This document shows, in pieces, positions 20,388-30,829 of a DNA stretch of 64,000 bases. The DNA comes from Kiloniellaceae bacterium (GTDB taxonomy: Bacteria; Pseudomonadota; Alphaproteobacteria; Kiloniellales; J153), in NCBI GenBank assembly GCA_021776095.1, contig JAJFGO010000028.1, forward strand, positions 1-64,000, read 5' to 3'. The position numbers and the translations under genes are program-made. Positions within the stretch are counted from its first letter, which is position 1; every line of letters begins with the position of its first letter. The notes beneath the pieces were generated by a model. It worked only from the letters and a program-made list of their open reading frames with translations. It did no database searches and was not told the origin of the DNA.

Positions 20388-20660
20388 CCCATCACGTCTC
20401 CAAAGTGGTCCCTGAACCGCGACGCGGCCCTCGACGTCAAGCGTGGCGCGGCCCCGGCCCGGCGGTCAAGCCGGAAAGGCGTCTCGGACCCAAAGCGCCG
20501 CGCCAATCCATCGAGTCGATTGACCGGGAACGATTTTCCGCGCTCTAATGGGAGAAGCGCCCGCCAAGTGGGCGGCGTTTGTGTGCGCGCGAAAAACAGA
20601 ACAGCGCCACGACCAGGGCATCTCCGCACGAGACTCCCACCACGAACAGGAGGCAATTGA

Positions 20661-22256
20661 ATGTTTCAAACGACAAGAAGGGCGTTGCTTTTCGCGGCCG
20701 CGCTGGCCGTTCCGGCAATGGTCCTCGTGGCCCCGCAACCCGCGGCCGCGGAAAAGGTCTTGCGCGTCATTCCCCACGCGGACCTGAAGAACATCGACCC
20801 GATCTGGACCACCGCGTACATCACGCGCAACCACGGTTACATGGTCTACGACACGCTGTTCGCCATGGACAAGAACCTGACGCCGCAGCCACAGATGGTC
20901 GATACCTATAGCATCAGCGACGACCAGTTGACCTGGACCTTCAAGCTGCGCGACGGCCTGAAATGGCACGACGGCGCGCCCGTCACCGCCGAAGACTGCG
21001 TTGCCTCCCTCCAACGCTGGGGCAAGCGCGACGGCATGGGCCAAGCGCTCATGAACCCCGATGTCACGGAGAGCCTGACGGCCCCAGACGCCAAGACCAT
21101 CGTTCTAAAGCTGAAGCAGCCCTATGGCCTGGTTCTGCAATCGATCGGCAAGATCAGCTCCAACGTTCCCTTCATGATGCCGAAGCGCTTCGCGGAAACC
21201 GATCCCTTCACGCAGGTCACGGATATGATCGGCTCCGGCCCCTTCAAGTTCTCAAAAGAAGAATGGGTGCCCGGCAGCAAGGTGGTCTACGTCAAGAACA
21301 CCGACTACGTGCCGCGTAACGAGCCGCCGTCCTTTGCCGCCGGCGGTAAGGTGGTCAAGGTCGATCGGGTCGAGTGGGTCTACTTCCCGGACCAAAACAC
21401 GGCCATGAACGCCCTGATCAACGGCGAGGTCGATTACTTCGAGCAGCCGGCCAACGACTTGGCGCCGATCCTGGCGAATTCCGAAGGCATCACGGTTGAG
21501 GTCAACGACCCGGTAGGCAACATGGGCTTCGCCCGTTTCAACCACCTGCTGCCGCCGTTCGACAACGTCAAGGTCCGCCGCGCGGCCATGGCGGCCATGA
21601 AGCAGGATGATTACTTGCTGGCCGCGGTCGGCCTGCCGGAATATTTCAGCACCTGCTACAGCGTGTTCCCTTGTGGCACGCCGCTGGAAACCTCTGTCGA
21701 ATCTGGGATCGTCGAAAATGCCAGCATCGAGCAAGGCAAGAAGCTGCTGGCCGACTCCGGTTATGACGGCACACCGGTCGTCATCATGCAGCCGACCGAT
21801 ATTCCGGCACTTTCGGCCTTCAGCCTGGTGACCGCGGAAAAGCTGCGCAAGATCGGCATGAAAGTCGATATGCAGGCCATGGACTGGTCGACCCTGACCT
21901 CACGCCGGGCCAAGCGCGACCCGGTCAAGGATGGCGGTTGGAATATCTTCCACACCTGGTGGATCGGCGCCGATGTGCTGGATCCCATGGCGATCGCCTA
22001 TTCCGGCAATCCGGCCAAGGGCTGGTTCGGCTGGCCCGACGACGCGGAGTTGGAGACGGCACGGACCGCGTACCCCTTGGCGAAGGACACGGCCGAGCAA
22101 AAGGCCCTCGCCACCAAGGTGCAGGAGCGCCTCTATAAAATCGGCAGTCATGGCAACCTGGGCGCTTTCTTCGTGCCCGTCGCCTATCGCAACAACGTCA
22201 AGGGCCTGATCAAATCACCGGTCCAGTTCTTCTGGAACATTGACGTCGAGCGGTAA
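20661..22256 (+). CDS. ABC transporter, peptide-type (DppA/OppA) substrate-binding protein
   Basis: Signal peptide; LTWTFKLRDGLKWHDGAPVTAEDCVASLQRW, IGSGPFKF. Confidence 0.95.
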   Translation: MFQTTRRALLFAAALAVPAMVLVAPQPAAAEKVLRVIPHADLKNIDPIWTTAYITRNHGYMVYDTLFAMDKNLTPQPQMVDTYSISDDQLTWTFKLRDGLKWHDGAPVTAEDCVASLQRWGKRDGMGQALMNPDVTESLTAPDAKTIVLKLKQPYGLVLQSIGKISSNVPFMMPKRFAETDPFTQVTDMIGSGPFKFSKEEWVPGSKVVYVKNTDYVPRNEPPSFAAGGKVVKVDRVEWVYFPDQNTAMNALINGEVDYFEQPANDLAPILANSEGITVEVNDPVGNMGFARFNHLLPPFDNVKVRRAAMAAMKQDDYLLAAVGLPEYFSTCYSVFPCGTPLETSVESGIVENASIEQGKKLLADSGYDGTPVVIMQPTDIPALSAFSLVTAEKLRKIGMKVDMQAMDWSTLTSRRAKRDPVKDGGWNIFHTWWIGADVLDPMAIAYSGNPAKGWFGWPDDAELETARTAYPLAKDTAEQKALATKVQERLYKIGSHGNLGAFFVPVAYRNNVKGLIKSPVQFFWNIDVER

Positions 22257-22292
22257 GATTGGCTGAGGTGAAAAACTAGCTAAGCCTGGAAG

Positions 22293-23234
22293 GTGTTTTC
22301 CTTCATCGCCAAGCGAGTGGTCGCCACCATCCCCGTCATGGGGGTGGTGGCGCTGTTCGTGTTTTTGATGCTGCGCCTGAGCCCGGGCGATCCGGCCTCG
22401 GTCATCGCCGGCGACTACGCGACCGCCGAGGACATTGAGCGCATTCGCGCCCAGCTGGGCCTAAGCGAACCGATCATCATCCAGTTCGGTAATTGGATTT
22501 GGCAGCTGATGCGCGCCGATCTGGGCATATCGATCTTTTCCAACCTGCCCGTCACCACCTTGATCGCTCAGCGGCTCGAGCCAACCGTGATGCTGTCGCT
22601 GACCACTCTTTCTTTTTCCATCCTCGTCGCGGTACCGCTTGGCGTGCTCGCGGCCTGGAAGGCCGGCACCTGGATCGACCGGGCGGTGATGATCTTCGCA
22701 GTCGTGGGCTTTTCGCTGCCCGTATTCGTGCTCGGCTACGTGCTTATCTACGAGTTTTCCTTGGCCCTACGCTGGTTGCCGGTCCAAGGCTATAAGAGTC
22801 CCTTCGAGGGCATATTCCCCTTCTTGCACCACATCATCCTGCCCACGGTGACCTTGAGCGTGATCTTTATCGCGTTGTTCGCGCGCATCACCCGCGCCAG
22901 CGTGCTGGAGGTGCTGGAGGAAGACTATATCCGCACCGCCCGCGCCAAGGGCCAGACCGAACGCAAGGTGCTGTTGGGCCACGCCCTGCGCAACGCCGCC
23001 GTGCCTATCGTCACGGTCATCGGCCTGGGCATCGCCCTCTTGATCGGCGGCGTGGTGGTCACCGAAAGCGTCTTCAATATTCCCGGCCTCGGCCGCCTGG
23101 TGTTCGACGCGATCCTGAAGCGCGACTACCCGATCATCCAGGGTCTGATTCTGATGTTCAGTTTTGTCTACATCCTGGTCAATCTGATGATCGATATCTT
23201 CTACACCGTCATCGATCCGAGGATCCGATATTGA
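22293..23234 (+). CDS. ABC transporter permease (DppB-like)
   Basis: DYIRTARAKGQTERKVLLGHALRNAAVPIVTVIGL (EAA loop); GTG start. Confidence 0.95.
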   Translation: MFSFIAKRVVATIPVMGVVALFVFLMLRLSPGDPASVIAGDYATAEDIERIRAQLGLSEPIIIQFGNWIWQLMRADLGISIFSNLPVTTLIAQRLEPTVMLSLTTLSFSILVAVPLGVLAAWKAGTWIDRAVMIFAVVGFSLPVFVLGYVLIYEFSLALRWLPVQGYKSPFEGIFPFLHHIILPTVTLSVIFIALFARITRASVLEVLEEDYIRTARAKGQTERKVLLGHALRNAAVPIVTVIGLGIALLIGGVVVTESVFNIPGLGRLVFDAILKRDYPIIQGLILMFSFVYILVNLMIDIFYTVIDPRIRY

Positions 23235-24118
23235 GCGCGATCACCGACAGAGACCTTGGCCCCGGCGGCATCCGCGGCTACCTCGCGGAGTTCCGGCGCA
23301 ATGTGCTGCGCCGGCACCCGACCATGGCGATCGGCGGTGGGTTGTTGATTCTCATGATCTTGAGCGCGATCCTGGCGCCGTTCCTTTTCACAGTCGATCC
23401 CATCGCCTTGAGTCCGATCCAGCGCCTACGAGTGCCCAGCGGCGACCATTGGTTCGGCACCGACATGTTCGGTCGGGATATCTACAGCCGCACGATCTAC
23501 GGTACCCGCATTTCCCTGGTAGTCGGCTTGGCCGCCGCCGTGCTCAGCATCACTATTGGCCTGGTTATCGGCATGACGGCCGGCTATATCCGGCTGCTCG
23601 ATGCGATTCTGATGCGGATCATGGACGGCCTGATGGCCATTCCCGGCATCTTGCTGGCCATCGCCTTGGTCTCGCTGTCGGGCGCGAGCCTAATCACCGT
23701 CACGATAGCCATCACGATCCCGGAAATTCCGCGTGTCGTGCGCCTGGTGCGCGCCATCGTGCTGTCGGTGCGCGAGGAGCCCTATGTCGAGGCCGCCGTG
23801 GCCGCGGGCACCCGCCTGCCGCTGATTCTAATTCGCCATATCCTGCCGAACACGATCCCGCCGCTCATTGTCCAGGCGACCTATGTCTGCGCCTCCGCCA
23901 TGTTGACCGAGTCGATCCTGGGTTTCCTGGGCGTCGGTACGCCGCCGGAGATCCCCAGCTGGGGCAATATCATGGCCGAGGGGCGAACCTACTTCCAAAT
24001 CGCGCCCTGGATCATCTTCTTTCCCGGCGCCCTTCTGGCGCTCACCGTGCTGGCTGTCAACGTACTGGGCGACGGCCTGCGCGACACCCTCGACCCGCGC
24101 ATCGCCAAGAAGATGTGA
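23231..24118 (+). CDS. ABC transporter permease (DppC-like)
   Basis: HWFGTDMFGRDIYSRTIYGTRISL; EAA loop; ATG overlap with upstream gene. Confidence 0.95.
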   Translation: MSAITDRDLGPGGIRGYLAEFRRNVLRRHPTMAIGGGLLILMILSAILAPFLFTVDPIALSPIQRLRVPSGDHWFGTDMFGRDIYSRTIYGTRISLVVGLAAAVLSITIGLVIGMTAGYIRLLDAILMRIMDGLMAIPGILLAIALVSLSGASLITVTIAITIPEIPRVVRLVRAIVLSVREEPYVEAAVAAGTRLPLILIRHILPNTIPPLIVQATYVCASAMLTESILGFLGVGTPPEIPSWGNIMAEGRTYFQIAPWIIFFPGALLALTVLAVNVLGDGLRDTLDPRIAKKM

Positions 24119-24123
24119 GCCCC

Positions 24124-25770
24124 ATGGATCAGGCAACCCAAGCGGTTCTCGATATCCGTGGCCTGACCGTGCGCCTGCCGGCGCGCGCCGACCGCGAGAA
24201 CGCGGTGGAGGAGGTTTCCTTCTCGGTTCTGCCGCGCGAAATCCTCTGCGTGGTCGGCGAATCCGGGTCCGGCAAATCGGTCACCGCCCACACCGTCATG
24301 GGCCTGCTGCCGCCCAAGCAGTTGACCGCGACGGCTGGCGAGGTGCTGCTGCAAGGCGACGATTTGCTTAAGAAATCATCGGCCGAGATGCGCCGGCTTC
24401 GCGGCGCGCGCATGTCGATGATCTTCCAAGAGCCCATGACCGCGCTCAACCCGCTCATCTCGATCGGCGACCAGATCGAGGAAATCCTGCAGATCCACAC
24501 CGAGATGAGCGGGAGCGAGCGCATGGCCCGGGTGATCGAGGTCATGACGGCGGTCAGCCTGCCGGAGCCGGAACGCCTGATCCATTCCTATCCCCATCAG
24601 CTGTCGGGCGGTCAGCGCCAGCGGGTGATGATCGCCGGCGCGCTGGCGCTCGAGCCCGCTTTGTTAATCGCCGACGAACCGACCACCGCCCTGGATGTGA
24701 CAACCCAGGCGCAGATCCTAAAGCTGGTCAAGGAAATCCAACGCACCCACGGTATGGCGGTGCTGTTCATCACCCACGATTTCGGCGTGGTCGCGGAGAT
24801 CGCCGATCGGGTGGTGGTGATGCAGCACGGCAAGGTCGTCGAGCAGGGCGAGGCCAAGGGCGTGCTCACCAACCCGCAACATCCCTACACCCAAATGTTG
24901 ATCTCTTCGGTCCCCAGCATGACGCCGCCCGCCCGTCCGCCAAGGACGGACGCGCCGGTGGTCCTGGAAACCCGGGATCTGTGCAAGACCTACCGGGACA
25001 AGTCGCTGTTCCGCATGGCGCGCGAAACCCGCGCGGCGCACAACGTCGAACTCAACGTGCGCCGGGGCGAGATCCTGGGCGTCGTCGGCGAATCCGGCTC
25101 AGGCAAATCCACTTTGGCACGCTGCATCGTGCGCCTGATCAGCCCGACCAGCGGCCAGATTCTGATCGACGGGCACGACATCGCCCACCTGTCCGCCCGC
25201 CGCCTGCGCGAGAACCGGCGCCTGGTGCAGATCGTGTTTCAGGACCCCTATCGCTCGCTCAACCCGCGCCGCACAGTCGGCGCCTCGATCGTCGAGGGAC
25301 CGATGAATTTCAACGTCGGCAAGGCGGAGGCCCTGACCCGGGCGCAGGATCTGATGAAGCTGGTCGGCCTCGACCCCGACGCGCTCGATCGTTTTCCCCA
25401 CCAGTTCTCTGGCGGCCAGCGCCAGCGCATCTGCATCGCCCGGGCCCTGGCCATGGAGCCGGAGGTGCTGATCGCCGACGAGGCGGTCTCGGCCCTCGAC
25501 GTTTCGGTACAAGCTCAGGTCTTGGACCTGCTCGACGATGTGCGCAAGCGCTTTAACCTGGCAATCCTCTTCATCACCCACGACCTGCGCGTGGCGGCCC
25601 AGGTTTGCGATCGCATCGCGGTCATGTACAAGGGCGAGATCGTCGAGCACGGCGTCGCCGCCGAAGTCTTCCGCGCACCCCAACACGAATACACCCAAGC
25701 CCTGTTCGACGCCGCCCCCGGCCGCGATTTCGAGTTCGGCAGATTCGAAGTAGCGGAAGCGGCGGGCTAG
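24124..25770 (+). CDS. ABC transporter, fused dual ATP-binding protein (DppD-DppF type)
   Basis: Two Walker A (GESGSGKS) and two signature motifs (LSGGQRQR, FSGGQRQR); start at internal Met of track ORF. Confidence 0.96.
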   Translation: MDQATQAVLDIRGLTVRLPARADRENAVEEVSFSVLPREILCVVGESGSGKSVTAHTVMGLLPPKQLTATAGEVLLQGDDLLKKSSAEMRRLRGARMSMIFQEPMTALNPLISIGDQIEEILQIHTEMSGSERMARVIEVMTAVSLPEPERLIHSYPHQLSGGQRQRVMIAGALALEPALLIADEPTTALDVTTQAQILKLVKEIQRTHGMAVLFITHDFGVVAEIADRVVVMQHGKVVEQGEAKGVLTNPQHPYTQMLISSVPSMTPPARPPRTDAPVVLETRDLCKTYRDKSLFRMARETRAAHNVELNVRRGEILGVVGESGSGKSTLARCIVRLISPTSGQILIDGHDIAHLSARRLRENRRLVQIVFQDPYRSLNPRRTVGASIVEGPMNFNVGKAEALTRAQDLMKLVGLDPDALDRFPHQFSGGQRQRICIARALAMEPEVLIADEAVSALDVSVQAQVLDLLDDVRKRFNLAILFITHDLRVAAQVCDRIAVMYKGEIVEHGVAAEVFRAPQHEYTQALFDAAPGRDFEFGRFEVAEAAG

Positions 25771-25880
25771 GCAACGTCCACGCCTCCGCGCCTAGGTTTC
25801 ACGGCACTTCCGCCAAGACCGAACACACAATAACCAGCATCGACGCAGCCATGGGTCGTCCTGGATTGACATGGTGCGTG

Positions 25881-25977
25881 CTTCGACAAGCTCAGCATGA
25901 GGATCTTTCGTTGTGCCCCGCACAATCTCCCAACCTTGTGCCCTACGCGATCTTCCTCAGCCTGCACCTGTCGAAGG
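25881..25977. repeat. degenerate long inverted repeat
   Basis: CTTCGACAAGCTCAGCATGAGG (25881-25902) vs reverse complement of CCTCAGCCTGCACCTGTCGAAGG (25955-25977); same family as 33368-33435. Confidence 0.65.
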
Positions 25978-26034
25978 CCGCACGAGCGCACCACGTCCAT
26001 TGCCGGCGCGACACCCGCGCCCTTATCTTGGCGT

Positions 26035-27183
26035 ATGAGCGCGCCGCCTAAACCCCTCTCCCTCGCATTCGGCGGTTTTGTCGCCATGGCCGCGGCCATG
26101 GGCGTGGGGCGTTTCGTCTATACGCCGATTCTGCCCTTTATGGTCGAGGCCCTGGGCTTGAGCGAAAGCGAGGCCGGGCTGATCGCCTCGGCCAATTTTG
26201 CCGGCTATTTGGCGGGCGCCCTGCTCGCCGCCACGCCTTTCCTGCCCGGTTCGCGCCGGGCCTGGCTGCTCGGCGCCCTGGTGGCAAGTGCGGCGACCAC
26301 GGCGGCCACGGGCGTGGTTTCGAGCCTGCCCGCCTTTCTGGCTTTGCGCTTCCTGGGCGGATTAGCCAGTGCCTTCGTGCTGGTCTATGCCTCGACCCTG
26401 GTGTTGGAGCGTTTGCATGCCGCCGGGCGCGGCGGCCTTTCGGCCTTGCATTTCGGCGGCGTCGGCGGCGGCATGGCGATCTCGGCCCTGCTGGTCTCGG
26501 GTCTGGCCGCGTCGGACATCGATTGGCGCGGGCAGTGGATCGCCAGCGGTCTGGCCTCGCTGGCCGCAGTTGCGGTGGCCGCCGCCTTGATCCCGAACCG
26601 GGCCGAACCCGCGCCCGCGACGCGATCCGGGGCAAGCGGCCGTGGTCTGACACCTTTGATCGCCGCCTATGGCCTTTTCGGCTTCGGCTACGTCATCACA
26701 GCCACCTTCCTGGTCGCGATCGTACGCGACTCGCCATCCATCGCGCCGCTCGAGCCCATGATCTGGCTGCTGGTCGGCCTCTGCGCCATGCCCTCGGTCG
26801 CGCTTTGGGGCTGGGCCGGCGCGCGCCTTGGCGTCTTGCGGGCCTATGCCCTAGCCTGCGCGGTGCAGGCACTGGGGGTCGCCGCCAGCGTACTCTGGGT
26901 CTCGCCGGCCGGTGTTTTGTTGGCCGGGATTCTTCTCGGCGGCACCTTCATGGGGATGACCGCGCTCGGCCTGGTCGGCGCGCGGCAAATGGCGGGCGGC
27001 GATCCGCGCCGGGTGCTGGCGCTCATGACCGCCGCCTTCGGCCTGGGCCAGATCATCGGCCCGGTTTTCGCCGGCATGCTGCACGATGCGACTGGCAGCT
27101 TTCTGGGCGCATCCCTGACCGCCGCCGGCGCGCTGATCCTCGCCGCCGCCCTCAGCCTATGGACCGCCGCGCGCGCCGCTTAA
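26035..27183 (+). CDS. YbfB/YjiJ-type MFS transporter
   Basis: GVGRFVYTPILPFMVEALGLSESEAGLIASANFAGYLAGA; 12-TM pattern. Confidence 0.9.
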   Translation: MSAPPKPLSLAFGGFVAMAAAMGVGRFVYTPILPFMVEALGLSESEAGLIASANFAGYLAGALLAATPFLPGSRRAWLLGALVASAATTAATGVVSSLPAFLALRFLGGLASAFVLVYASTLVLERLHAAGRGGLSALHFGGVGGGMAISALLVSGLAASDIDWRGQWIASGLASLAAVAVAAALIPNRAEPAPATRSGASGRGLTPLIAAYGLFGFGYVITATFLVAIVRDSPSIAPLEPMIWLLVGLCAMPSVALWGWAGARLGVLRAYALACAVQALGVAASVLWVSPAGVLLAGILLGGTFMGMTALGLVGARQMAGGDPRRVLALMTAAFGLGQIIGPVFAGMLHDATGSFLGASLTAAGALILAAALSLWTAARAA

Positions 27184-28071
27184 GCGTTCTTCCAAATAGG
27201 CGAAGGCCGCGGTGTGGTCGGCTCCTGGGCCGAGCGCCTGGGACGCCTCGTTCAGCAGCGCCGCGCACTGGCTGAGCCAAGGCGCGTCCAGATCGAGCCC
27301 GGCCGCCAAATCATGGGCGGTAGCAACATCCTTGCCCATGAGGTCGAGGGCGAAGCCTGAATCGAAGGCGCGGTTCAGGATGAATTGTTCGACCTTCTTG
27401 TCGGTGGTGTTGTTGCGCCCGGTCGAGACATTGAGCACGGCATTCAGGACTTGTGGGTCGAGGCCGAAACGCTGAGCCACAATCAGGGCCTCGCAGACCG
27501 CCAGCAGGCCGGCCGCAGAGACGTAATTGTTGAGCGCCTTCATGGCATGGCCGGAGCCGAGCGCGCCGGTGCGGTGGACCGTACCCAGGGCGGCGAGGAT
27601 CGGTTCGACGCGGGCCACGGCCGGCGGCGCACCGCCGGCCATGATAGTCAAGGTCCCGTCCCTGGCCTTGGGCACGCCACCCGAAACCGGGGCGTCGACC
27701 AGATCGATGCCGCGCGCGCCAAGCACCTGCCCGAGGTCTTGGGTGGCGGTCGGCGCGGAGGAGCTCATGTCGATCACCGTGCCGCCGCGCGCCAGGCCCC
27801 GGACCAAGGCGTCGGCGTCGGCCGCGCTTGTATCGCCGAGGACTACGGCGCGCACGACCGCCGCGTTCGGCAGCATGGTGATGACGGTTTCGCAACGCGC
27901 GCCCAGGTCGCCCAAGGACTCGGCAACCATGGTCCTCTCGCCGGCCAGCGCCTCGGCCGCCGCGCGATTCGAATCGAAGAGCACCAAGGTGTGACCGGCC
28001 CGCATCAAACACCGGGCCATGGGCGCGCCCATGTTGCCGACACCGACCAAGCCGATGGTCGCGTCCGTCAC
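27157..28071 (-). CDS. NAD(P)-dependent oxidoreductase (3-hydroxyisobutyrate dehydrogenase family)
   Basis: IGLVGVGNMGAPMARCLMRAGH, DAPVSGGVPKARDGTLTIMAGG, MKALNNYVSA. Confidence 0.94.
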   Translation of the reverse strand: MTDATIGLVGVGNMGAPMARCLMRAGHTLVLFDSNRAAAEALAGERTMVAESLGDLGARCETVITMLPNAAVVRAVVLGDTSAADADALVRGLARGGTVIDMSSSAPTATQDLGQVLGARGIDLVDAPVSGGVPKARDGTLTIMAGGAPPAVARVEPILAALGTVHRTGALGSGHAMKALNNYVSAAGLLAVCEALIVAQRFGLDPQVLNAVLNVSTGRNNTTDKKVEQFILNRAFDSGFALDLMGKDVATAHDLAAGLDLDAPWLSQCAALLNEASQALGPGADHTAAFAYLEERLSGARGGP

Positions 28072-28889
28072 CGAACTCGCGCCGACATGGCCTTAGGCGC
28101 CACGTCCAGGCGATGCACGATTCCCGTAAGCCGTTCGCTCTCGGCCGGATAGAGGGCACGCACCAGTGGATCGTGGCCGGGCACCACGTGATCGGGGGTT
28201 TCGGCCAGTTCCTGGATGCGCGCGAATCCGCGCATCATAGCCTGAGCGTCGAGCACAATGGGAAACAGCTTTTGCTTCTGGAAGTTCTCGTAATAGTGCG
28301 CGGCGTCGGAGGCCAAGACGACCCAGCCGCGCCGGGTCAGCACGCGCACGCATTGCAGGCCGCCGGTATGGCCGCCGATTTTGTGGACGCTCAAGTTGGG
28401 CGCGATCTCCGCGTCGCCATCGGCGAACGCGACCCGGCCGGAATAGACATTGCGCACCATTTCGCAGACGTGCCCGGCGGTGAAGGGATAGCGCAATTCG
28501 TCGTAGCACATACAAGGGCCGGTGGCATAAGCCATTTCCGCCGCCTGCAGATGAAAGCGCGCCGCCGGAAAGTCGCCCAGTGTGCCGGCGTGGTCGTAGT
28601 GCATGTGGGTGACCACCACGTCGCTGACCTCTTGGGCGTCCACGTCCAGACATGTCAGCGCCTCGGCCGGCGCGCGCAGGGGGGTTCGGCCGCGCCGTGT
28701 GCCCTCGTCGCGATCAAAGCCAGTGTCGATCACCAGGGTGCGCGACGTGCTGCGCGCGACCCAGATGAAATAGTCCATGGGCTGCGGCGCGTCGTGGTCA
28801 TCGGCGAAGATAAAGGATTCGCGGCGAGTGCGCTCGGTCCGTTCCGCATAGCGCAGGGCGAAAACCTCGTAGATATCTGGGTCCGACAT
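28068..28889 (-). CDS. MBL-fold hydrolase, N-acyl homoserine lactonase-like family
   Basis: VVTHMHYDHAGTLGDFP metal motif, GGHTGG, LASDAAHYYEN, VPGHDP. Confidence 0.85.
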   Translation of the reverse strand: MSDPDIYEVFALRYAERTERTRRESFIFADDHDAPQPMDYFIWVARSTSRTLVIDTGFDRDEGTRRGRTPLRAPAEALTCLDVDAQEVSDVVVTHMHYDHAGTLGDFPAARFHLQAAEMAYATGPCMCYDELRYPFTAGHVCEMVRNVYSGRVAFADGDAEIAPNLSVHKIGGHTGGLQCVRVLTRRGWVVLASDAAHYYENFQKQKLFPIVLDAQAMMRGFARIQELAETPDHVVPGHDPLVRALYPAESERLTGIVHRLDVAPKAMSARVR

Positions 28890-28944
28890 AGTGGTCCTCG
28901 TTTGCCTGGTATGACGATCTGAGTATGAAGCGAGAGGCGCGGCG

Positions 28945-29140
28945 CGTCACCGCCGCTGTTTTAGCCGAACCACGGCCTCGTGCAGGGCCGAGAGGAAGGC
29001 CGAGCGGTCGCGCGGCGATCTAATCTTCGGCCGCATCGAAAGCCGCGCCGACGATGATCAGCTTGATCTACGGGTCACGCCGCGACCTTATAGATTGCGC
29101 CCTTCCTGGGCAGGCGTTGGCGTCGACATAGATATCGCCG
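28945..29140 (-). pseudogene. decayed, internally deleted yaiI/DUF188 copy
   Basis: Blocks nearly identical to the intact gene at 30830-31294, joined across deletions. Confidence 0.85.
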
Positions 29141-29197
29141 AGGACCGTGGTCTTGGGCATGGCGCAGAAATCTTGATTGAGACAGATTCGAATCCGA

Positions 29198-30610
29198 TCA
29201 CGAACCCGACGGCGGAGATTCCGAATGCTCCCGGGACCCTGCCGTCGGCATCGCGGGCACCGGTACTTTACCCAGGTGTACTTCGGCCAAGCCGGCAGCC
29301 CTCTTGAAGAGACGATCGATCGTCACGCAAGCGACCAGATCCCCAGTTACGTTGACAGCAGTACGGCACATATCGAGCAGCCGGTCCACACCCAGAATGA
29401 TAGCGATGCCCGCCGGCGGTATGCCAACGCTATTGAGGATGGTGGCGAGGATTACGATTCCGACCCCGGGAGTCCCCGGAGAGCCGATCGCCGCGCCGGT
29501 CGCCATCACGACGATCAAGAGCATCCCGAAGAAACCAATGTCGACTTGAAAGACCTGAGCCAAAAATAGGGTGGCGACACCTTGGTAGAGAGCCGTGCCG
29601 CCCATGTTGATCGTGGTCCCAAGGGGCACCACGAAGCGGGCGACCGAGGCGCTGACTCTCAACTTCTGCTCTGCGGTGCTGAGACTGAGCGGCATCACCG
29701 CCGCCGAGCTTGACGTGGAGAAAGCCAGAAGCACGACCTCTCGAATATCGCCAAGGAATCTTCTACCGTCGCGGCGGCCGGCGAACATGGCGATTGCCAG
29801 GTACACGACAAACAGGAGCGCGAGCCCGAGTAGAACCGTGACCACATAGGCCCCCGTGCCCAAGAGGGCGGAAATACCGATACGCGCCGTAATGTGAGCC
29901 AGAAGACCGAAGACAGCGATAGGCGCGAAGCGCAGCACCCAGCCCACGATCACCATGCAAGCCGCCTGGACCGAGGACAAAAGATCGAGCAACGGCTTGC
30001 GTTGCTCCGACGGAGTCATCACCAAGGCCACTCCGATAATGACCGCGGTCATGACGATCTGCAGCATGTTGCCGCTGACGAACGTGGTTAGAGGGTCCCG
30101 CGGAAACAGGCTGGTGATGAACTCTGGGATATCTTCCGGCTTCGGGATCTGAGCAACAGGAGGGGCGGCAGCATCGCGAATCTCCGACCCCGCCATTGCA
30201 GCTTCGAGAATGCGGCCCTCGATGTAGGTGCCGGGCGCCACCACGGTGGCCACCAACAGTCCGATGCCGACCGCAATCAAGGTGGTTATCAGAAAGAAGA
30301 CAACCGTCCAACTGCCGAGCCGTCGAAGGCTCACGTCGGTAACGCCACCTGCAATGCCACGGATGACGGAGGCCACGACCAACGGCACCACCACGAACTG
30401 GATTGCCAAGAGAAAGAGCTTCCCGGGCAGAGCTAGCCAGTTACCGATAAGCACCGCCAAACCTGGCTCGACCAAGTCGGCGGTCGGCCCGATCAGGACG
30501 CCAGCGCCGATTCCTGCGAGCATTCCGATCAGGACCTGGAGCCACAGGCGCTGACGTATCAGCAGCCGAAGCTTGCCGGTCAAATTGAGCAGGGAACGTT
30601 CAGCGTTCAT
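29198..30610 (-). CDS. dicarboxylate/amino acid:cation symporter (DAACS)
   Basis: STSSSAAVMPLSL, GTTINMGGTALYQGVATLFLAQVF, GSPGTPGVGIVILATIL. Confidence 0.94.
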   Translation of the reverse strand: MNAERSLLNLTGKLRLLIRQRLWLQVLIGMLAGIGAGVLIGPTADLVEPGLAVLIGNWLALPGKLFLLAIQFVVVPLVVASVIRGIAGGVTDVSLRRLGSWTVVFFLITTLIAVGIGLLVATVVAPGTYIEGRILEAAMAGSEIRDAAAPPVAQIPKPEDIPEFITSLFPRDPLTTFVSGNMLQIVMTAVIIGVALVMTPSEQRKPLLDLLSSVQAACMVIVGWVLRFAPIAVFGLLAHITARIGISALLGTGAYVVTVLLGLALLFVVYLAIAMFAGRRDGRRFLGDIREVVLLAFSTSSSAAVMPLSLSTAEQKLRVSASVARFVVPLGTTINMGGTALYQGVATLFLAQVFQVDIGFFGMLLIVVMATGAAIGSPGTPGVGIVILATILNSVGIPPAGIAIILGVDRLLDMCRTAVNVTGDLVACVTIDRLFKRAAGLAEVHLGKVPVPAMPTAGSREHSESPPSGS

Positions 30611-30829
30611 GCGCGGTCAACGAACAGGTCCATGGGGCATGCCTAAAGCCCCTCGTAACAAGGGACAATGCGATATCCATCGGCGAGCGGCATTGACTTA
30701 GGTCAGCGTGCCCAGGTGCGAAGGCCGAACGGGCGGGTATTTCTGGATGGTGCGGCAGTTTAGCATTTTGCCCGCAGAATTGCCCAGCTTCGATCGGGCC
30801 ACTACACGGGGGAATCACGCGGCGGCGCG

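Noticed and set aside
23449-24123. N-terminal part of the 773-aa track ORF 23449..25770
   Set aside because: Out-of-frame reading through dppC; real ABC ATPase starts at 24124
28945-29140. Functional short yaiI gene
   Set aside because: Internal deletions and stops; retained only as a pseudogene
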